From assembly GCA_035620895.1 (NCBI GenBank), contig DASPFY010000001.1:59234-123233 (forward strand): a stretch of DNA of 64,000 nucleotides, in the 5' to 3' direction. The stretch comes from TA-21 sp035620895. Lineage in GTDB: Archaea; Thermoproteota; Nitrososphaeria; Nitrososphaerales; Nitrososphaeraceae. Below, in pieces: positions 46,021 to 54,604 of this stretch. The notes below the pieces were generated by a model. That model was not told the origin of the DNA. It saw only the letters and a list, made by a program, of their open reading frames with translations, and did not search any database. Numbering within the stretch: the stretch's first letter is position 1; each line of letters begins with the position of its first letter. A program made the translations under genes and the position numbers.

Positions 46021-46150
46021 AATACTATGATTGATAGTACTTTATGGTTTGTATTTCATGTTTCTTGAGAAAGAAATTCCTGCACATTACAAAATAGTAA
46101 AATTGATAAAGTAAATTGTATTCCTATCGGGTTTAAAGCTGAAAATGTTA

Positions 46151-46453
46151 CTATGTAATAACTCCCAAAAATGTTCTCGTAAATCTTTTCTTGGCTATGT
46201 CGAAGGCCTTTTCACCTTTGGGAGAAAGTGTGTAGGTTATAGTCTTGCCTTCCTTCTCCTCACTGAGAAATCCCAAATCTTTAAGACTCCTAAGTGCAGG
46301 ATAAATTGTTCCTGGACTGGGTTTTTCACCCCTTCTTTTTGCGAGTTCAGTAGCTATCTCTTGGCCATGCATTGGTTTCTTTGATAGCAAGAAGAGGATC
46401 AGAAATCCCAACAGTCCTCTCATATCACAACATTCGCCATCAAGTCCTCGCAA
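46151..46453 (-). CDS. PadR-family transcriptional regulator
   Basis: 100 residues: winged helix with LLGFLILFLLSKKPMHGQEI, PSPGTIYPALRSLKDLGFL and a wing SEEKEGKTITYTLSPKG, followed by a short dimer helix. The N-terminal ECCDMRG is a feature of PadR proteins paired with DUF5320-like genes. Divergent from such a gene at 46543, with an inverted repeat in between, so autoregulation is likely. Confidence 0.92.
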   Translation of the reverse strand: MRGLDGECCDMRGLLGFLILFLLSKKPMHGQEIATELAKRRGEKPSPGTIYPALRSLKDLGFLSEEKEGKTITYTLSPKGEKAFDIAKKRFTRTFLGVIT

Positions 46454-46473
46454 TGTGTATTATATTGGATGTC

Positions 46474-46508
46474 CGATATATATAAATACATCCTTTCGCT
46501 ATATATCG
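46474..46508. promoter_or_regulatory. Inverted-repeat operator between padR and the DUF5320-like gene
   Basis: CGATATATA (46474-46482) and TATATATCG (46500-46508) form a perfect 9-bp inverted repeat with a 17-base spacer, overlapping TATA-like sequence for both directions. This fits binding of a dimeric PadR repressor that blocks both promoters. Confidence 0.6.
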
Positions 46509-46542
46509 TATGACCGATAATGGAATATGTGGAGGTGATTCA

Positions 46543-46695
46543 ATGGGATTCGGATGCTGTGGAGTAGGAGTTGATCAAGTAAGAAACTTTCTAACGAGGG
46601 AAGAAAGGATTGCACTGCTGAAAGAATACAGCGATGGACTTGAGAAGGAAGTTCAAGGAATAAAGGAGAGGATCAAGGAATTGGAACAAAAGTAA
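46543..46695 (+). CDS. DUF5320-like small protein
   Basis: 50 residues: a short Gly/Cys head (MGFGCCGVGVDQ) and a coiled-coil tail (FLTREERIALLKEYSDGLEK, EVQGIKERIKELEQ), the arrangement of DUF5320 proteins that accompany PadR genes in anaerobes and archaea. I choose ATG 46543 because GGAGGTGATT, a strong ribosome-binding site, sits just before it; the upstream in-frame ATG (46510) lies in the operator. The Cys/Gly head may bind metal. Confidence 0.7.
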   Translation: MGFGCCGVGVDQVRNFLTREERIALLKEYSDGLEKEVQGIKERIKELEQK

Positions 46696-46769
46696 TCCTT
46701 TCCTACCTCATTTTTCTTTGTCATTTTCCGGCGTTTTTATATTGACGCTTTTTCTCATTTTATATTCAC

Positions 46770-46788
46770 TTCAAAAAGCTTTTTTGAA
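46770..46788. repeat. Short perfect palindrome near the left attachment site
   Basis: TTCAAAAAGCTTTTTTGAA is nearly perfectly palindromic, with no loop. It is ~55 bases before the free-standing tRNA-Ser fragment. It may be a recombination-protein site or chance in AT-rich DNA. Confidence 0.3.
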
Positions 46789-46843
46789 ATAGCCTTAACA
46801 GCATGAAGAAACACATTATCCAATTCTTTGTTTGCAAAATTGA

Positions 46844-46866
46844 AAGCGCGGGGAGTGGGATTCGAA
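46844..46866 (-). mobile_element. Free-standing copy of tRNA-Ser 3' end (left attachment site)
   Basis: Twenty-three bases identical to 53904-53926, which is the T-loop, acceptor strand and flank of tRNA-Ser(GCT). Identity stops after GGGATTCGAA. The rest of a tRNA is absent, so this is a 3' fragment as left by integrases that use tRNA 3' ends. Its orientation relative to the tRNA fits an element lying at 46867-53903. Confidence 0.75.
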
Positions 46867-47089
46867 ACGATTAGCTATTCTTGGGGTTTCATACACTTAA
46901 GTTTGCTTACAAAATACGTTCAACTAACTTTAGGTTTGTTATCTCTAATTGTGACTGACGATTCGATGCAAATTTAATTGACATGTTTGCGTCACTTCCT
47001 CAAAAAGCTGTTCGATAGGATTCAATTAGCATAAGAATGACGTAAGAAAATTACTTATCAAATAATAAGTCATCTAGCGATAAGCAAAC

Positions 47090-48499
47090 TTGATAATACA
47101 AGTAGTAAGACTAAATGTTATAGTGGCGTATTCACCTGTATCAGATGAAATATATGATCGAATGAAAAGTCAGGCTAGGTTTACGTTGCAGGGAATAATA
47201 ATGCCGTTCTGTATATCTATTTTGCTTTTTTATTTTGTAGCATACTTTTATTCTGATATTTTTTCACTGTTAAATGGTCTACCTGGTGTAATTATTTTAG
47301 GTGGCTCTGTAATAGTGATGACGAAATTACTGTTTTATACTAAATTAGAAAGGTTAGAAATACACAAATTTAGTTCATTATTATTAGGAATATTTTGTTA
47401 CTTTCTAGGGGAAACACTTTATTTTTATCAGCAATATTTTTTACAAATTAGTATACCTTACCCTTCTGTAGCAGACGTTCCATACTTGCTAGGAAGTTTA
47501 TTTTTCTCGTATTTTCTATTTTTATGTCTATTTTCATTAATAAATAGAAAAGGCCTCAGTCCCCTTCCTATTATTTTAGTTTCGCCCCTATCTATTTTTC
47601 CCTTGTACCTCATACTATCTTCTGCTTACAATTTTGGTATTAATGAATCGTCTGAACTCGAATTTATTGTAAATTCTCTTTATTATATCTTCGATGCACT
47701 AATGCTGGTTCCTGCTCTGGTTATACTCTTAAATTTGAAAAAAGACCCATTTATTTTTCATTGGATATTTATTACAGTAGCACTAATTCTGCTAGTAATT
47801 GGTGATGTTGGTTATACCTATTTTTCTATAATAAGTGAATCACTACTACAAGAATTTGAATGGTTATGGTCCATCATTTATGCATTAGGTTACTTATTCT
47901 TAGGAATTGGAATTTACTGGTTTGATCGGATAAAGAATACACTTCAAGATAAAAAAATAAATTTATTTTTAGAAAAGGATGAGATGGACCGCTTGAAAAA
48001 TTCGTCAAAGAATCAATTAATTGGTGACACACGAAGTAAATATTCTGAGCACATTATTGGTCATCAAAGCTTTGTTGATAAACTCGAGGATTTTCTCGAA
48101 AGATCAAAACAAATCAAAATTTTATTCTATGACAGGTACTGGTTAAGTGACGAAAAAGTGAGCGTAATACTCGATAAGATACAACAAAGGGCAATTCTTA
48201 GTCAAATACATGTTAATATTCTTCTCCCAATTAGCGAAATCAGCTTTAAAAGTTTTGTATCATATACTAATAACAGGAACATTTTAGTCAGTTTTTTTGA
48301 TGGAACCTTTAGTTCAGATTCACTTGTATTTATCTTTGAAGAAAAATATGTCGCTATACTAGATAAAAAACCAGCATCTGAATTTGTTGATGATAATACT
48401 GTATTTTATGGGCTAATTACAAACAATGATACCATAGTATGGTCACATATTACTACATTTGAAAAAATATGGCTACTAGAGAAGTCCGTTAATATGTAA
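47090..48499 (+). CDS. Multi-pass membrane sensor protein with soluble C-terminal domain
   Basis: Residues ~25-285 contain about eight membrane helices. The segment ISIPYPSVADVPYLLGSLFF is shared in form with YPSIADIFFFAQYPF of the protein at 50242. Residues ~290-469 are soluble: a coiled linker, IIGHQSFVDKLEDFLERSKQ, then IKILFYDRYWLSD and alpha/beta sequence resembling MEDS/DICT-like sensory output domains. No histidine-kinase motifs. Start TTG 47090. Likely a signal-transduction membrane protein; the ligand is unknown. Confidence 0.7.
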   Translation: MIIQVVRLNVIVAYSPVSDEIYDRMKSQARFTLQGIIMPFCISILLFYFVAYFYSDIFSLLNGLPGVIILGGSVIVMTKLLFYTKLERLEIHKFSSLLLGIFCYFLGETLYFYQQYFLQISIPYPSVADVPYLLGSLFFSYFLFLCLFSLINRKGLSPLPIILVSPLSIFPLYLILSSAYNFGINESSELEFIVNSLYYIFDALMLVPALVILLNLKKDPFIFHWIFITVALILLVIGDVGYTYFSIISESLLQEFEWLWSIIYALGYLFLGIGIYWFDRIKNTLQDKKINLFLEKDEMDRLKNSSKNQLIGDTRSKYSEHIIGHQSFVDKLEDFLERSKQIKILFYDRYWLSDEKVSVILDKIQQRAILSQIHVNILLPISEISFKSFVSYTNNRNILVSFFDGTFSSDSLVFIFEEKYVAILDKKPASEFVDDNTVFYGLITNNDTIVWSHITTFEKIWLLEKSVNM

Positions 48500-48708
48500 A
48501 TATAGAATGAACATGCTGACATCGTGCCTGCAAGCTAAATTCCAACATTTTAGTAAGTTCGAAGAAATCGAGTTCACTATCTATTTGAGGTACCTTTGCG
48601 TTAGCGATGTCGTAAAGAACAATTGCGATAAAAATGGATGTGACGACATAGTAATTTATGTCGCCACTATCTTTGAACTCCCTTGTTCGTTTTTCAGAGT
48701 AAGATCAC

Positions 48709-49395
48709 CTACGAGTACTCATCAATAGTCTTTGCTTCTGAGACTGTATAGAGAGGATATGCTCTGTTCGAGATTGAAATTGTTTCCTTTACTTCGTGAA
48801 AGTCATAGCCGCTAAGATTCCTAGCAATTCGGTACAAATCTCCACCAATTATGACCTTATTAGGATCTGCCACTTTGTTTATTTTGGCACAAAGATTAAC
48901 CGTCGTACTGAATATATCGAGCGAAGTCGAGTCGGCCGTTTGGGCAAAAGAGACTTCCCCATAATCCAAGCTAATGCGATAATTTAGCTCTGGCAATAAT
49001 TCAGAAATAAATTTCCTGTTAACATTACGATGGAGTATGGATAATGTAATTGCAGAGTTAAGGCAATTTCTGACAGCTTTAATGGATGAATCACCGAGCG
49101 AAGTAAAATAGAAAAGCAGACCGTCGCCTGTATTCTTTACTACCTTACCACTATATCCTCTTATAACGCCGCTTACCCAATTAATGAATAAAGAATAATA
49201 CTTGCTCATCTGGTGCGTGGTCAGACCAGCAGTGATTCTAGTCGAGTCTACCATATCGACGAACCCGACGCAACACGTGCAGGATTTTTCCGAAAAGAAA
49301 ATGTTGTCTCGATCGCTAGCAGAGTCCGAATTTGTAGTCGCGTTGAGACTGGCGGGCATCTGAGTTTCTGTTATTCCCATATTTGAGAATAACAC
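48709..49395 (-). CDS. Class III nucleotidyl cyclase
   Basis: 228 residues; cyclase domain ~40-225. Metal Asp47 (GFVDMVDST) and Asp91 (NTGDG), substrate Lys87, Asp160 at the adenine-selecting position (LDIFS), Asn167 (TVNLC). The usual transition-state Arg four residues after that Asn is Lys171, so activity may be low or altered. A CTCC motif (39-42) precedes the first Asp. No sensor domain is attached. Start at 49395 or the Met at residue 6. Divergent from a winged-helix regulator. Confidence 0.88.
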   Translation of the reverse strand: MLFSNMGITETQMPASLNATTNSDSASDRDNIFFSEKSCTCCVGFVDMVDSTRITAGLTTHQMSKYYSLFINWVSGVIRGYSGKVVKNTGDGLLFYFTSLGDSSIKAVRNCLNSAITLSILHRNVNRKFISELLPELNYRISLDYGEVSFAQTADSTSLDIFSTTVNLCAKINKVADPNKVIIGGDLYRIARNLSGYDFHEVKETISISNRAYPLYTVSEAKTIDEYS

Positions 49396-49506
49396 TTACC
49401 TGTTTAAAAACATTTAACCGAAATTGGCTATGTTTTATTTAAGTATATCGCCCATCAGTCTAAAATTTAAGAATCTACTCAGATTTGCGCAACTCATTAA
49501 GCTTTC

Positions 49507-50217
49507 TTGAGAATAACCGAAATAGAATTAAATATGCTGCTTAATATATTACTGACATTAATGCCTTCTGCATTAGACCACTTGCTTGGACAGTCACTTG
49601 AATCAATGATAAGAGAAAAACTCGGTCAAAAAACTTGTGAGAAAATCGAGGCTCGATTGCGTGAACGCTATAACATGGACATGGCAGAGTCCATAAAAGA
49701 TTTTTATACATTAGACGCCACCCTTAGAGAGTTTTTTTCTACTGGGGCCGATGCTATTGAGGAAGATTTTGCTAATCAGTTGATTTCTATCAATACACCT
49801 GCAAAGGGAAGACATTGGATATCAATAGAGAATAGAGAGTTGGCTGAGCTTATTCTTGCAACTTATGGAGACAAAGACAAGAGAATCATCCTAGAGGTAG
49901 CGTTCACCAATCCTTCAGTCATACTCGATATTCTAGAAGCAACTCGAATACCAAAATCATCTGGTTATAGATTAATTAATCAGTTGGTTGAAAATGGTCT
50001 CCTTACAGAACAGGGGTACGCAGAGTCCTCAGATGGCAAAAAAGTGAGCAAGTACACGGCGCTTTTTGAAAAAGTGAATATACAAATAGATACAACTGGA
50101 TTGATTTTTACTGCAGATGCTCCATTACCCTCACTTCCAACAGTTGAAGTGTTGCTGAAAGAAAATATCTTGAATGAGAGTCAAATTATTCGAGTACTTT
50201 TAAGAAAAAAGTTATGA
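49507..50217 (+). CDS. Winged-helix transcriptional regulator
   Basis: N-terminal helical region (MLLNILLTLMPSALDHLLGQ; RLRERYNMDMAESIKDFYTL) of a type seen in thaumarchaeal regulators, followed by a winged helix at ~130-200 (EVAFTNPSVILDILEATRIP, KSSGYRLINQLVENGLLTEQ, VSKYTALFEKVN). ArsR/TrmB-like fold. Start TTG 49507. The next gene, a 7TM sensor, follows after 24 bases, so they probably form a regulator-sensor operon. Confidence 0.85.
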   Translation: MRITEIELNMLLNILLTLMPSALDHLLGQSLESMIREKLGQKTCEKIEARLRERYNMDMAESIKDFYTLDATLREFFSTGADAIEEDFANQLISINTPAKGRHWISIENRELAELILATYGDKDKRIILEVAFTNPSVILDILEATRIPKSSGYRLINQLVENGLLTEQGYAESSDGKKVSKYTALFEKVNIQIDTTGLIFTADAPLPSLPTVEVLLKENILNESQIIRVLLRKKL

Positions 50218-50241
50218 CCTACGAATAAGACATCATAGTAG

Positions 50242-51024
50242 ATGTCCGGTAGTACAGACATGAATACTGTGGAACCGAAAAGGGGGTTAAATTACAAGGT
50301 ATTATTGTTTATTGCAGCACTAGCTGTAATTTATCAGACATTCAACTATATACTTCCCGAGACGGAGGGTGAACTTAGTCCAATTGATATTGTGTTCACA
50401 ATGAGCATAGTAACCTGTGCTATCGCGTCCTTCATTGTTTCAAAAAGATATGACCATTCGGCTGTGTTCGGGCAGGCTTACCTCGCGTTGGGAATTGCAT
50501 TCACAGCGTATGCAATTGGTGATATTATTTATAACTTTCAAACCACGGTTTTAAAAATAGATGCTTATCCTTCAATAGCAGACATTTTCTTTTTTGCTCA
50601 ATATCCCTTTATAATTTTTCATTTGATACGCAACATCAAGTTCTTCAGACGAAAAATCAGTAAAGTGACAAAAATTTGGTTAGCAGCTATTCCAGTGGCA
50701 CTAGTATTGCTATACTCGTACTTTACATTCCAACAAGAGGGGTATAGTTTATTTGATTATTATTACGGATTACCCTTTGTAGCTGCATCTGCAACTTCAC
50801 TTTCTTTTGCTGTTCTGGGCATTCAAGTTTTTAGGCAAAGTTTACTTGCCAATGTCTGGTCACTTTTAGCCGTTGGGATTTTCTTAAATACCTTAGGGGA
50901 TATGAATTATTACTATCTTGAAATATTTGGACTTTATACGAGAACTCATTTTGTAAATGTTTTATGGTTCGTAGCTCCGTTGATTATCACTTATTCACTT
51001 TACAGACACTATAAAATAATCTGA
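50242..51024 (+). CDS. Seven-helix membrane protein
   Basis: 260 residues with ~8 membrane helices (VLLFIAALAVIYQTFNYILP, IVFTMSIVTCAIASFIVS, AYLALGIAFTAYAIGDIIYN, AYPSIADIFFFAQYPFIIFH and more) and no large soluble domain. The YPSIAD motif links it to 47090-48499. Probably a sensor working with the winged-helix regulator just upstream. No catalytic residues. Confidence 0.75.
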   Translation: MSGSTDMNTVEPKRGLNYKVLLFIAALAVIYQTFNYILPETEGELSPIDIVFTMSIVTCAIASFIVSKRYDHSAVFGQAYLALGIAFTAYAIGDIIYNFQTTVLKIDAYPSIADIFFFAQYPFIIFHLIRNIKFFRRKISKVTKIWLAAIPVALVLLYSYFTFQQEGYSLFDYYYGLPFVAASATSLSFAVLGIQVFRQSLLANVWSLLAVGIFLNTLGDMNYYYLEIFGLYTRTHFVNVLWFVAPLIITYSLYRHYKII

Positions 51025-51201
51025 TGGAGCTTATTATAAATATTATCTAATACTAAAGTCTAGATTATATTAGAATAAGTATCGTTACCATCGTTACCAG
51101 CTAGTGAGTCTTCGGCATTTCAAGCAAAACATTGATTATTATTCCTTTGTCTTTTCTTTGGTCTTTGAGCATAGGTCAATCAGCACCTCGTGTAAGAGTT
51201 C

Positions 51202-51466
51202 TCACATGTGTTCTTTTCCCAAGTCATTTAGCAGGTCATGTAAGGCATCTCTCACATCATCTTTTTCATAACGGCGATTTTCTATTTCTGATGTTTTTGA
51301 AAAATCTTTGATATTATAGCTCAAAGTCGTTCTCTTCCTTTTGATTCAGTGATATATTCTTGTACTCCAACCTTAATTGCCTCATGAAGGATGTTTAGTG
51401 ATTTACATAGTTACTTTTGATAAACTCATGAGGTTCATCACCTATTAGAACATCCAATTCCTTCAT
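51202..51466 (-). pseudogene. Decayed small gene coupled to the HEAT-repeat gene
   Basis: ATG at 51466 overlaps the upstream TAA (TAATG), a coupled start. The frame gives MKELDVLIGDEPHEFIKSNY, then breaks. Two further frames continue the same protein: SLNILHEAIKVGVQEYITES, then TTLSYNIKDFSKTSEIENRR and DDVRDALHDLLNDLGKEHM up to the TGA at 51202. At least two indels are needed to join them. Probable dead partner gene; family unknown. Confidence 0.55.
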
Positions 51467-51966
51467 TACAATATCGCTTCTCCTTTATATTTTCCTCTAT
51501 CTTTCAGCCTTTCAAGTCTTTTTAGTACAAAAGCTGCAGTTTCACTAACTGCTTCAGCTTTATCTTCCAACATCTTTCTCAGCGTTTCTTTACTTCCGTG
51601 GTCTCGCAACAAACCCAAAGCTTCCATAGCTTCGTGTTTTACAAGGGAACTCTTGTCGTTTAATATGGAGTTAATCAGGTCAGGAATCTTTGCTCTCATG
51701 TTATGCAAGCCAATTTGAAATGCAGCTTCATGTCTTACGATTGCATTGTCGTCATTATTCAAAACCCAAACCATTAGGTCTGCTATTTCCGTGGAAATAG
51801 GGTCATCTTTGCTAACTGCTTCAGATATTTCTCCTGCAAGCCAAATACAATCCCATCGTATAGATTCATCTCTTTCATTTCTGTTTTTTAATACTTGTAT
51901 AACTTTGTCAAGCCTCTGTCTCGGTGGCAGGTTCCTCATGTTATATTCGTCAAAGACAAATTCCAT
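51466..51966 (-). CDS. HEAT-repeat protein
   Basis: 166 residues of paired helices in ~31-residue HEAT/PBS-lyase-type repeats: IRWDCIWLAGEISEAVS, NAIVRHEAAFQIGLHNMRAK, SSLVKHEAMEALGLLRDHGS, EAVSETAAFVLKRLERLK. Such proteins are scaffolds or peptide/cofactor binders. It starts directly after the DMT transporter gene ends (51966/51967), so they form one operon with the decayed gene downstream. Confidence 0.85.
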   Translation of the reverse strand: MEFVFDEYNMRNLPPRQRLDKVIQVLKNRNERDESIRWDCIWLAGEISEAVSKDDPISTEIADLMVWVLNNDDNAIVRHEAAFQIGLHNMRAKIPDLINSILNDKSSLVKHEAMEALGLLRDHGSKETLRKMLEDKAEAVSETAAFVLKRLERLKDRGKYKGEAIL

Positions 51967-52926
51967 TTATTTTGTTACAATCACCTCTATTTCCTTTTCT
52001 TTTATCTTTTCTTCCGTTTTCTCTCTCTTCTGTTCGGCTTTAGAACTAATGTATATACCAGCAACACTAATACCACCACCCAACAATGCCAAAATTAGGT
52101 TACTGGGTAATGAAAACGCTATTCCAAAAGGAACGATGGCTAATTGGATTACAACCGTAAGCACTAGAGAGGATGACGTTATTATTGAAGTCATTGATGT
52201 GCCTATGCGTTTCATACTCACGTTGTAGAGTGTAAATGCCGCTAGCGCTATGAATGAGAATCCAATCAGGTAAAGCCAGTCTATAACAGATAGATGTGGT
52301 GGATAGAATGTGTATTGGATCGCATTAATGACTACACCTGAGATGAGCATAATCCACCCACTTACTTCGGTGGCGTTATATCTGACAATCAGCTTTGCAA
52401 ATAATGTGATTGCAATGGCATTGCACATGGCAGACAAGATGGCCTGCACGTCTCCTATTTGAAACTGTACCCCATTTTCAGATACATTGCTAGCTGCTGA
52501 TATTGTAACCCCAACAATGGCGACACCAATACCCAATAGCTGAAGCTTTAGCATACGCTCAGCTAGAAATACAACTGCCAAGAAAACAATGAAAACATCC
52601 TCTGCTGGTATGGTAAGCAGCATGGTCTTGCCAGAGCCTATCTTATCTACACTGTCATACCACAGAAAATCTGCTGCTGTGAATAATGCTGCACCAACAA
52701 GAAGTATTTTCCAACCATTACCCTTGAATATTGTAAACTTGTTTCTGAATACAAAACCATTAATGATAAGAACAATAGCACCTGCAATGGGCATGCTACC
52801 CGCAGCAATCGCTAAAGTAGGAATAGAAGCAATTACGTAAAGCAGCTCAACCATTACTGCTTCGATTGAAAAAGCTGCTGTACTAATTATAGTTACCCAG
52901 CTATTCCTTGCTCCATTTAGATGCAC
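51967..52926 (-). CDS. EamA/DMT-family transporter
   Basis: 319 residues, ten membrane helices in two EamA halves (SIEAVMVELLYVIASIPTLA, IVLIINGFVFRNKF, LFTAADFLWYDSV and AILSAMCNAIAITLFAKLIV, FTLYNVSMKRIGTSMTSIIT). A Lys/Glu-rich cytosolic tail (KAEQKREKTEEKIKEKEIEV) follows. Drug/metabolite exporter type; substrate unknown. First gene of the operon with the HEAT-repeat protein. Confidence 0.88.
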   Translation of the reverse strand: MHLNGARNSWVTIISTAAFSIEAVMVELLYVIASIPTLAIAAGSMPIAGAIVLIINGFVFRNKFTIFKGNGWKILLVGAALFTAADFLWYDSVDKIGSGKTMLLTIPAEDVFIVFLAVVFLAERMLKLQLLGIGVAIVGVTISAASNVSENGVQFQIGDVQAILSAMCNAIAITLFAKLIVRYNATEVSGWIMLISGVVINAIQYTFYPPHLSVIDWLYLIGFSFIALAAFTLYNVSMKRIGTSMTSIITSSSLVLTVVIQLAIVPFGIAFSLPSNLILALLGGGISVAGIYISSKAEQKREKTEEKIKEKEIEVIVTK

Positions 52927-53221
52927 AAGTTATGCATGCTGAAATGAACATTTTAGGTCTAGTAAGAAGTCTTCTTTACTAATACTAAACAATTGGTATA
53001 TTTAATATTAGAATTTTATTTCGCTGTTTAATGTTAACTCGACTTATTTTTAGCAGAATTAAGGCAGTTCGGTAATACGGGACAGAAGTTGTCCACCCCG
53101 CCTAATGTATATTTGTAAAATGGGACCAGTATTGGGATTCGAAGCTCATTTACATTTGGGATTTTATTTTATAAAGCGATTCTTAAACTTAATTACAGTC
53201 TATTTAAATAGTCAATAGATT

Positions 53222-53647
53222 TCATTTTTGGATGGCCGTAGAGCCATACTGCGTAGCAACGACCGACACTAGGTTAACATCATAAAGAGATGAGCTTCCA
53301 TTAACTGAAATTGTCAGGTTACTGGGAGAAATCCAACCTTCACTTAATACTTGACTTCCTTCCATAGGTCCTTGGTCAGTTCTATTTGTGAGTCCATTAG
53401 CAACAATAATAATTGCTGGTGAAGTTGCCTCCGCTCCATTATATCTTAGGTTTATCGAAACGGCCTCATCACTTGAAATAGTCACCCCAGTTATTTTTAC
53501 GTTAGCTACATTACTTATTCCATAAATCCCTCGTTCTAGAGTTTGAGATTTGTTGAACAATGAATCAACCTGCTCAGACTGAGCAAAAGAAGATGGGACT
53601 AATCCTATGAATAAAATCAAAGCCAGTGTTAAAACAACTAAAATCAT
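53222..53647 (-). CDS. Secreted hypothetical protein, 141 aa
   Basis: Signal peptide (ILVVLTLALILFIGLVPSSFAQ, cleaved after AQ), then a beta-rich domain (NVANVKITGVTISSDEAVSI, SNLTISVNGSSSLYDVNLVS) with Asn sequons. Last gene before the tRNA in the putative element. Function unknown. Confidence 0.75.
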   Translation of the reverse strand: MILVVLTLALILFIGLVPSSFAQSEQVDSLFNKSQTLERGIYGISNVANVKITGVTISSDEAVSINLRYNGAEATSPAIIIVANGLTNRTDQGPMEGSQVLSEGWISPSNLTISVNGSSSLYDVNLVSVVATQYGSTAIQK

Positions 53648-53906
53648 TTTATCTTTTGCTACCTCAAGAGTTCTATTTATGATTAATGTTGTCCGCGTTA
53701 GTTCCTAATCGATATCGATTTGTCTGCATTATTCGGTTAGGTACTAATGGACAAATAATAAAATTTACAATAAATGAAAATCGAATAGTGGGATTCGCTG
53801 CTATTCATACTCAATGTAGTATTTATCGCTTCAGCCAAACTGTCTCTGTTAATAAATTTTTGAGTACTTCTGCTTTTATTATTTTGCGATAAAACCCAAA
53901 GATAAG

Positions 53907-53990
53907 CGCGGGGAGTGGGATTCGAACCCACGAGTTCTTGCGAACATGGGATTAGCAATCCCACGCCCTACCAGGCTAGGCGACCCCCGC
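53907..53990 (-). tRNA. tRNA-Ser(GCT)
   Basis: 84 nt. Acceptor GCGGGGG with TCCCCGC (one G-U), discriminator G. Anticodon arm TGGGA-TTGCTAA-TCCCA gives anticodon GCT. A long variable arm (TGTTCGCAAGAACT) as in type II serine tRNAs, T-arm GTGGGTTCGAATCCCAC. No intron. The CCA end is not encoded. Its 3' part is duplicated at 46844-46866. Confidence 0.97.
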
Positions 53991-54135
53991 TTAAGTGATG
54001 ATTTAGATTTTTTGCTATTATATTAATTATGTAGATGATTCCATATATTCAATAGATTTCCAGATCACAACACAAATTTTTCATTCTTCTCCTAAAAAGA
54101 TTATAAAATAGTCATCGTGTGTTATTATATTATCT

Positions 54136-54579
54136 TTGAATCTGAGGGAATCCAATGAAATTTTCAGGCGTGCCATCATAAAAACATATTTTGAAGTAGA
54201 ATTGTTGAAAATCGATTATCATAAATCTAATGTTAGACATCCCCTGTTAAAAGATGAAGGATTCACTGTAGAAGACAGATTACATCTATATTTTGATATT
54301 ATTACGGGTAATGATTATCCTGATGGAGATGAATGGTTTGGCGTTGAATATCTCTTTCCTCATAATATCAAATTACCAGATAATCTAATAGGTCCTGATT
54401 ATTTTACAACTATTTATGTGGCAGATGCAAAACATTTTTGGAGACATAAAGAATTAGTCCGATTCAAATATGCAAAAACAAAGAAGCTTGTAGAATCCTT
54501 GGAGTTTATCAACAAGAAATACAGGGAACTAAGTAAAAGCCTGCATGATTCATCAGTCATTGATCAAGTTACCAAATGA
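54136..54579 (+). CDS. Hypothetical protein, 147 aa
   Basis: Soluble alpha/beta protein (EIFRRAIIKTYFEVELLKID, EGFTVEDRLHLYFDIITGND, KLPDNLIGPDYFTTIYVADA). Start TTG 54136, with TATATTATCTT before it. Looks like a conserved cytosolic protein of the group; function unknown. Confidence 0.7.
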   Translation: MNLRESNEIFRRAIIKTYFEVELLKIDYHKSNVRHPLLKDEGFTVEDRLHLYFDIITGNDYPDGDEWFGVEYLFPHNIKLPDNLIGPDYFTTIYVADAKHFWRHKELVRFKYAKTKKLVESLEFINKKYRELSKSLHDSSVIDQVTK

Positions 54580-54604
54580 TTTGTGGAGCAGAAGTAAGAA
54601 ATCA

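Larger units (their letters stand above)
46844..53926. mobile_element. Putative ~7-kb integrated element at tRNA-Ser(GCT)
   Basis: Delimited by the 23-bp direct repeats at 46844-46866 and 53904-53926. The second is the 3' end of an intact tRNA gene on the minus strand, with the element on its 3' side. Cargo: two 7TM-type sensors, a class III cyclase, a winged-helix regulator, a HEAT-repeat protein with a decayed partner, a DMT transporter and a secreted protein. No integrase is visible, so the element is decayed, non-autonomous, or moved by an enzyme encoded elsewhere; the recombinase remnant at 37011 is a possible but unproven relative. Confidence 0.55.

Noticed and set aside
48507..48728. 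73-codon plus-strand frame after the 7TM sensor
   Set aside because: Overlaps the end of the cyclase gene in antisense and has no recognisable feature.
53737..53964. Minus-strand frame overlapping tRNA-Ser
   Set aside because: It runs through the tRNA gene, and no protein feature supports it. The plus-strand frame at 53686-53892 also lacks support.
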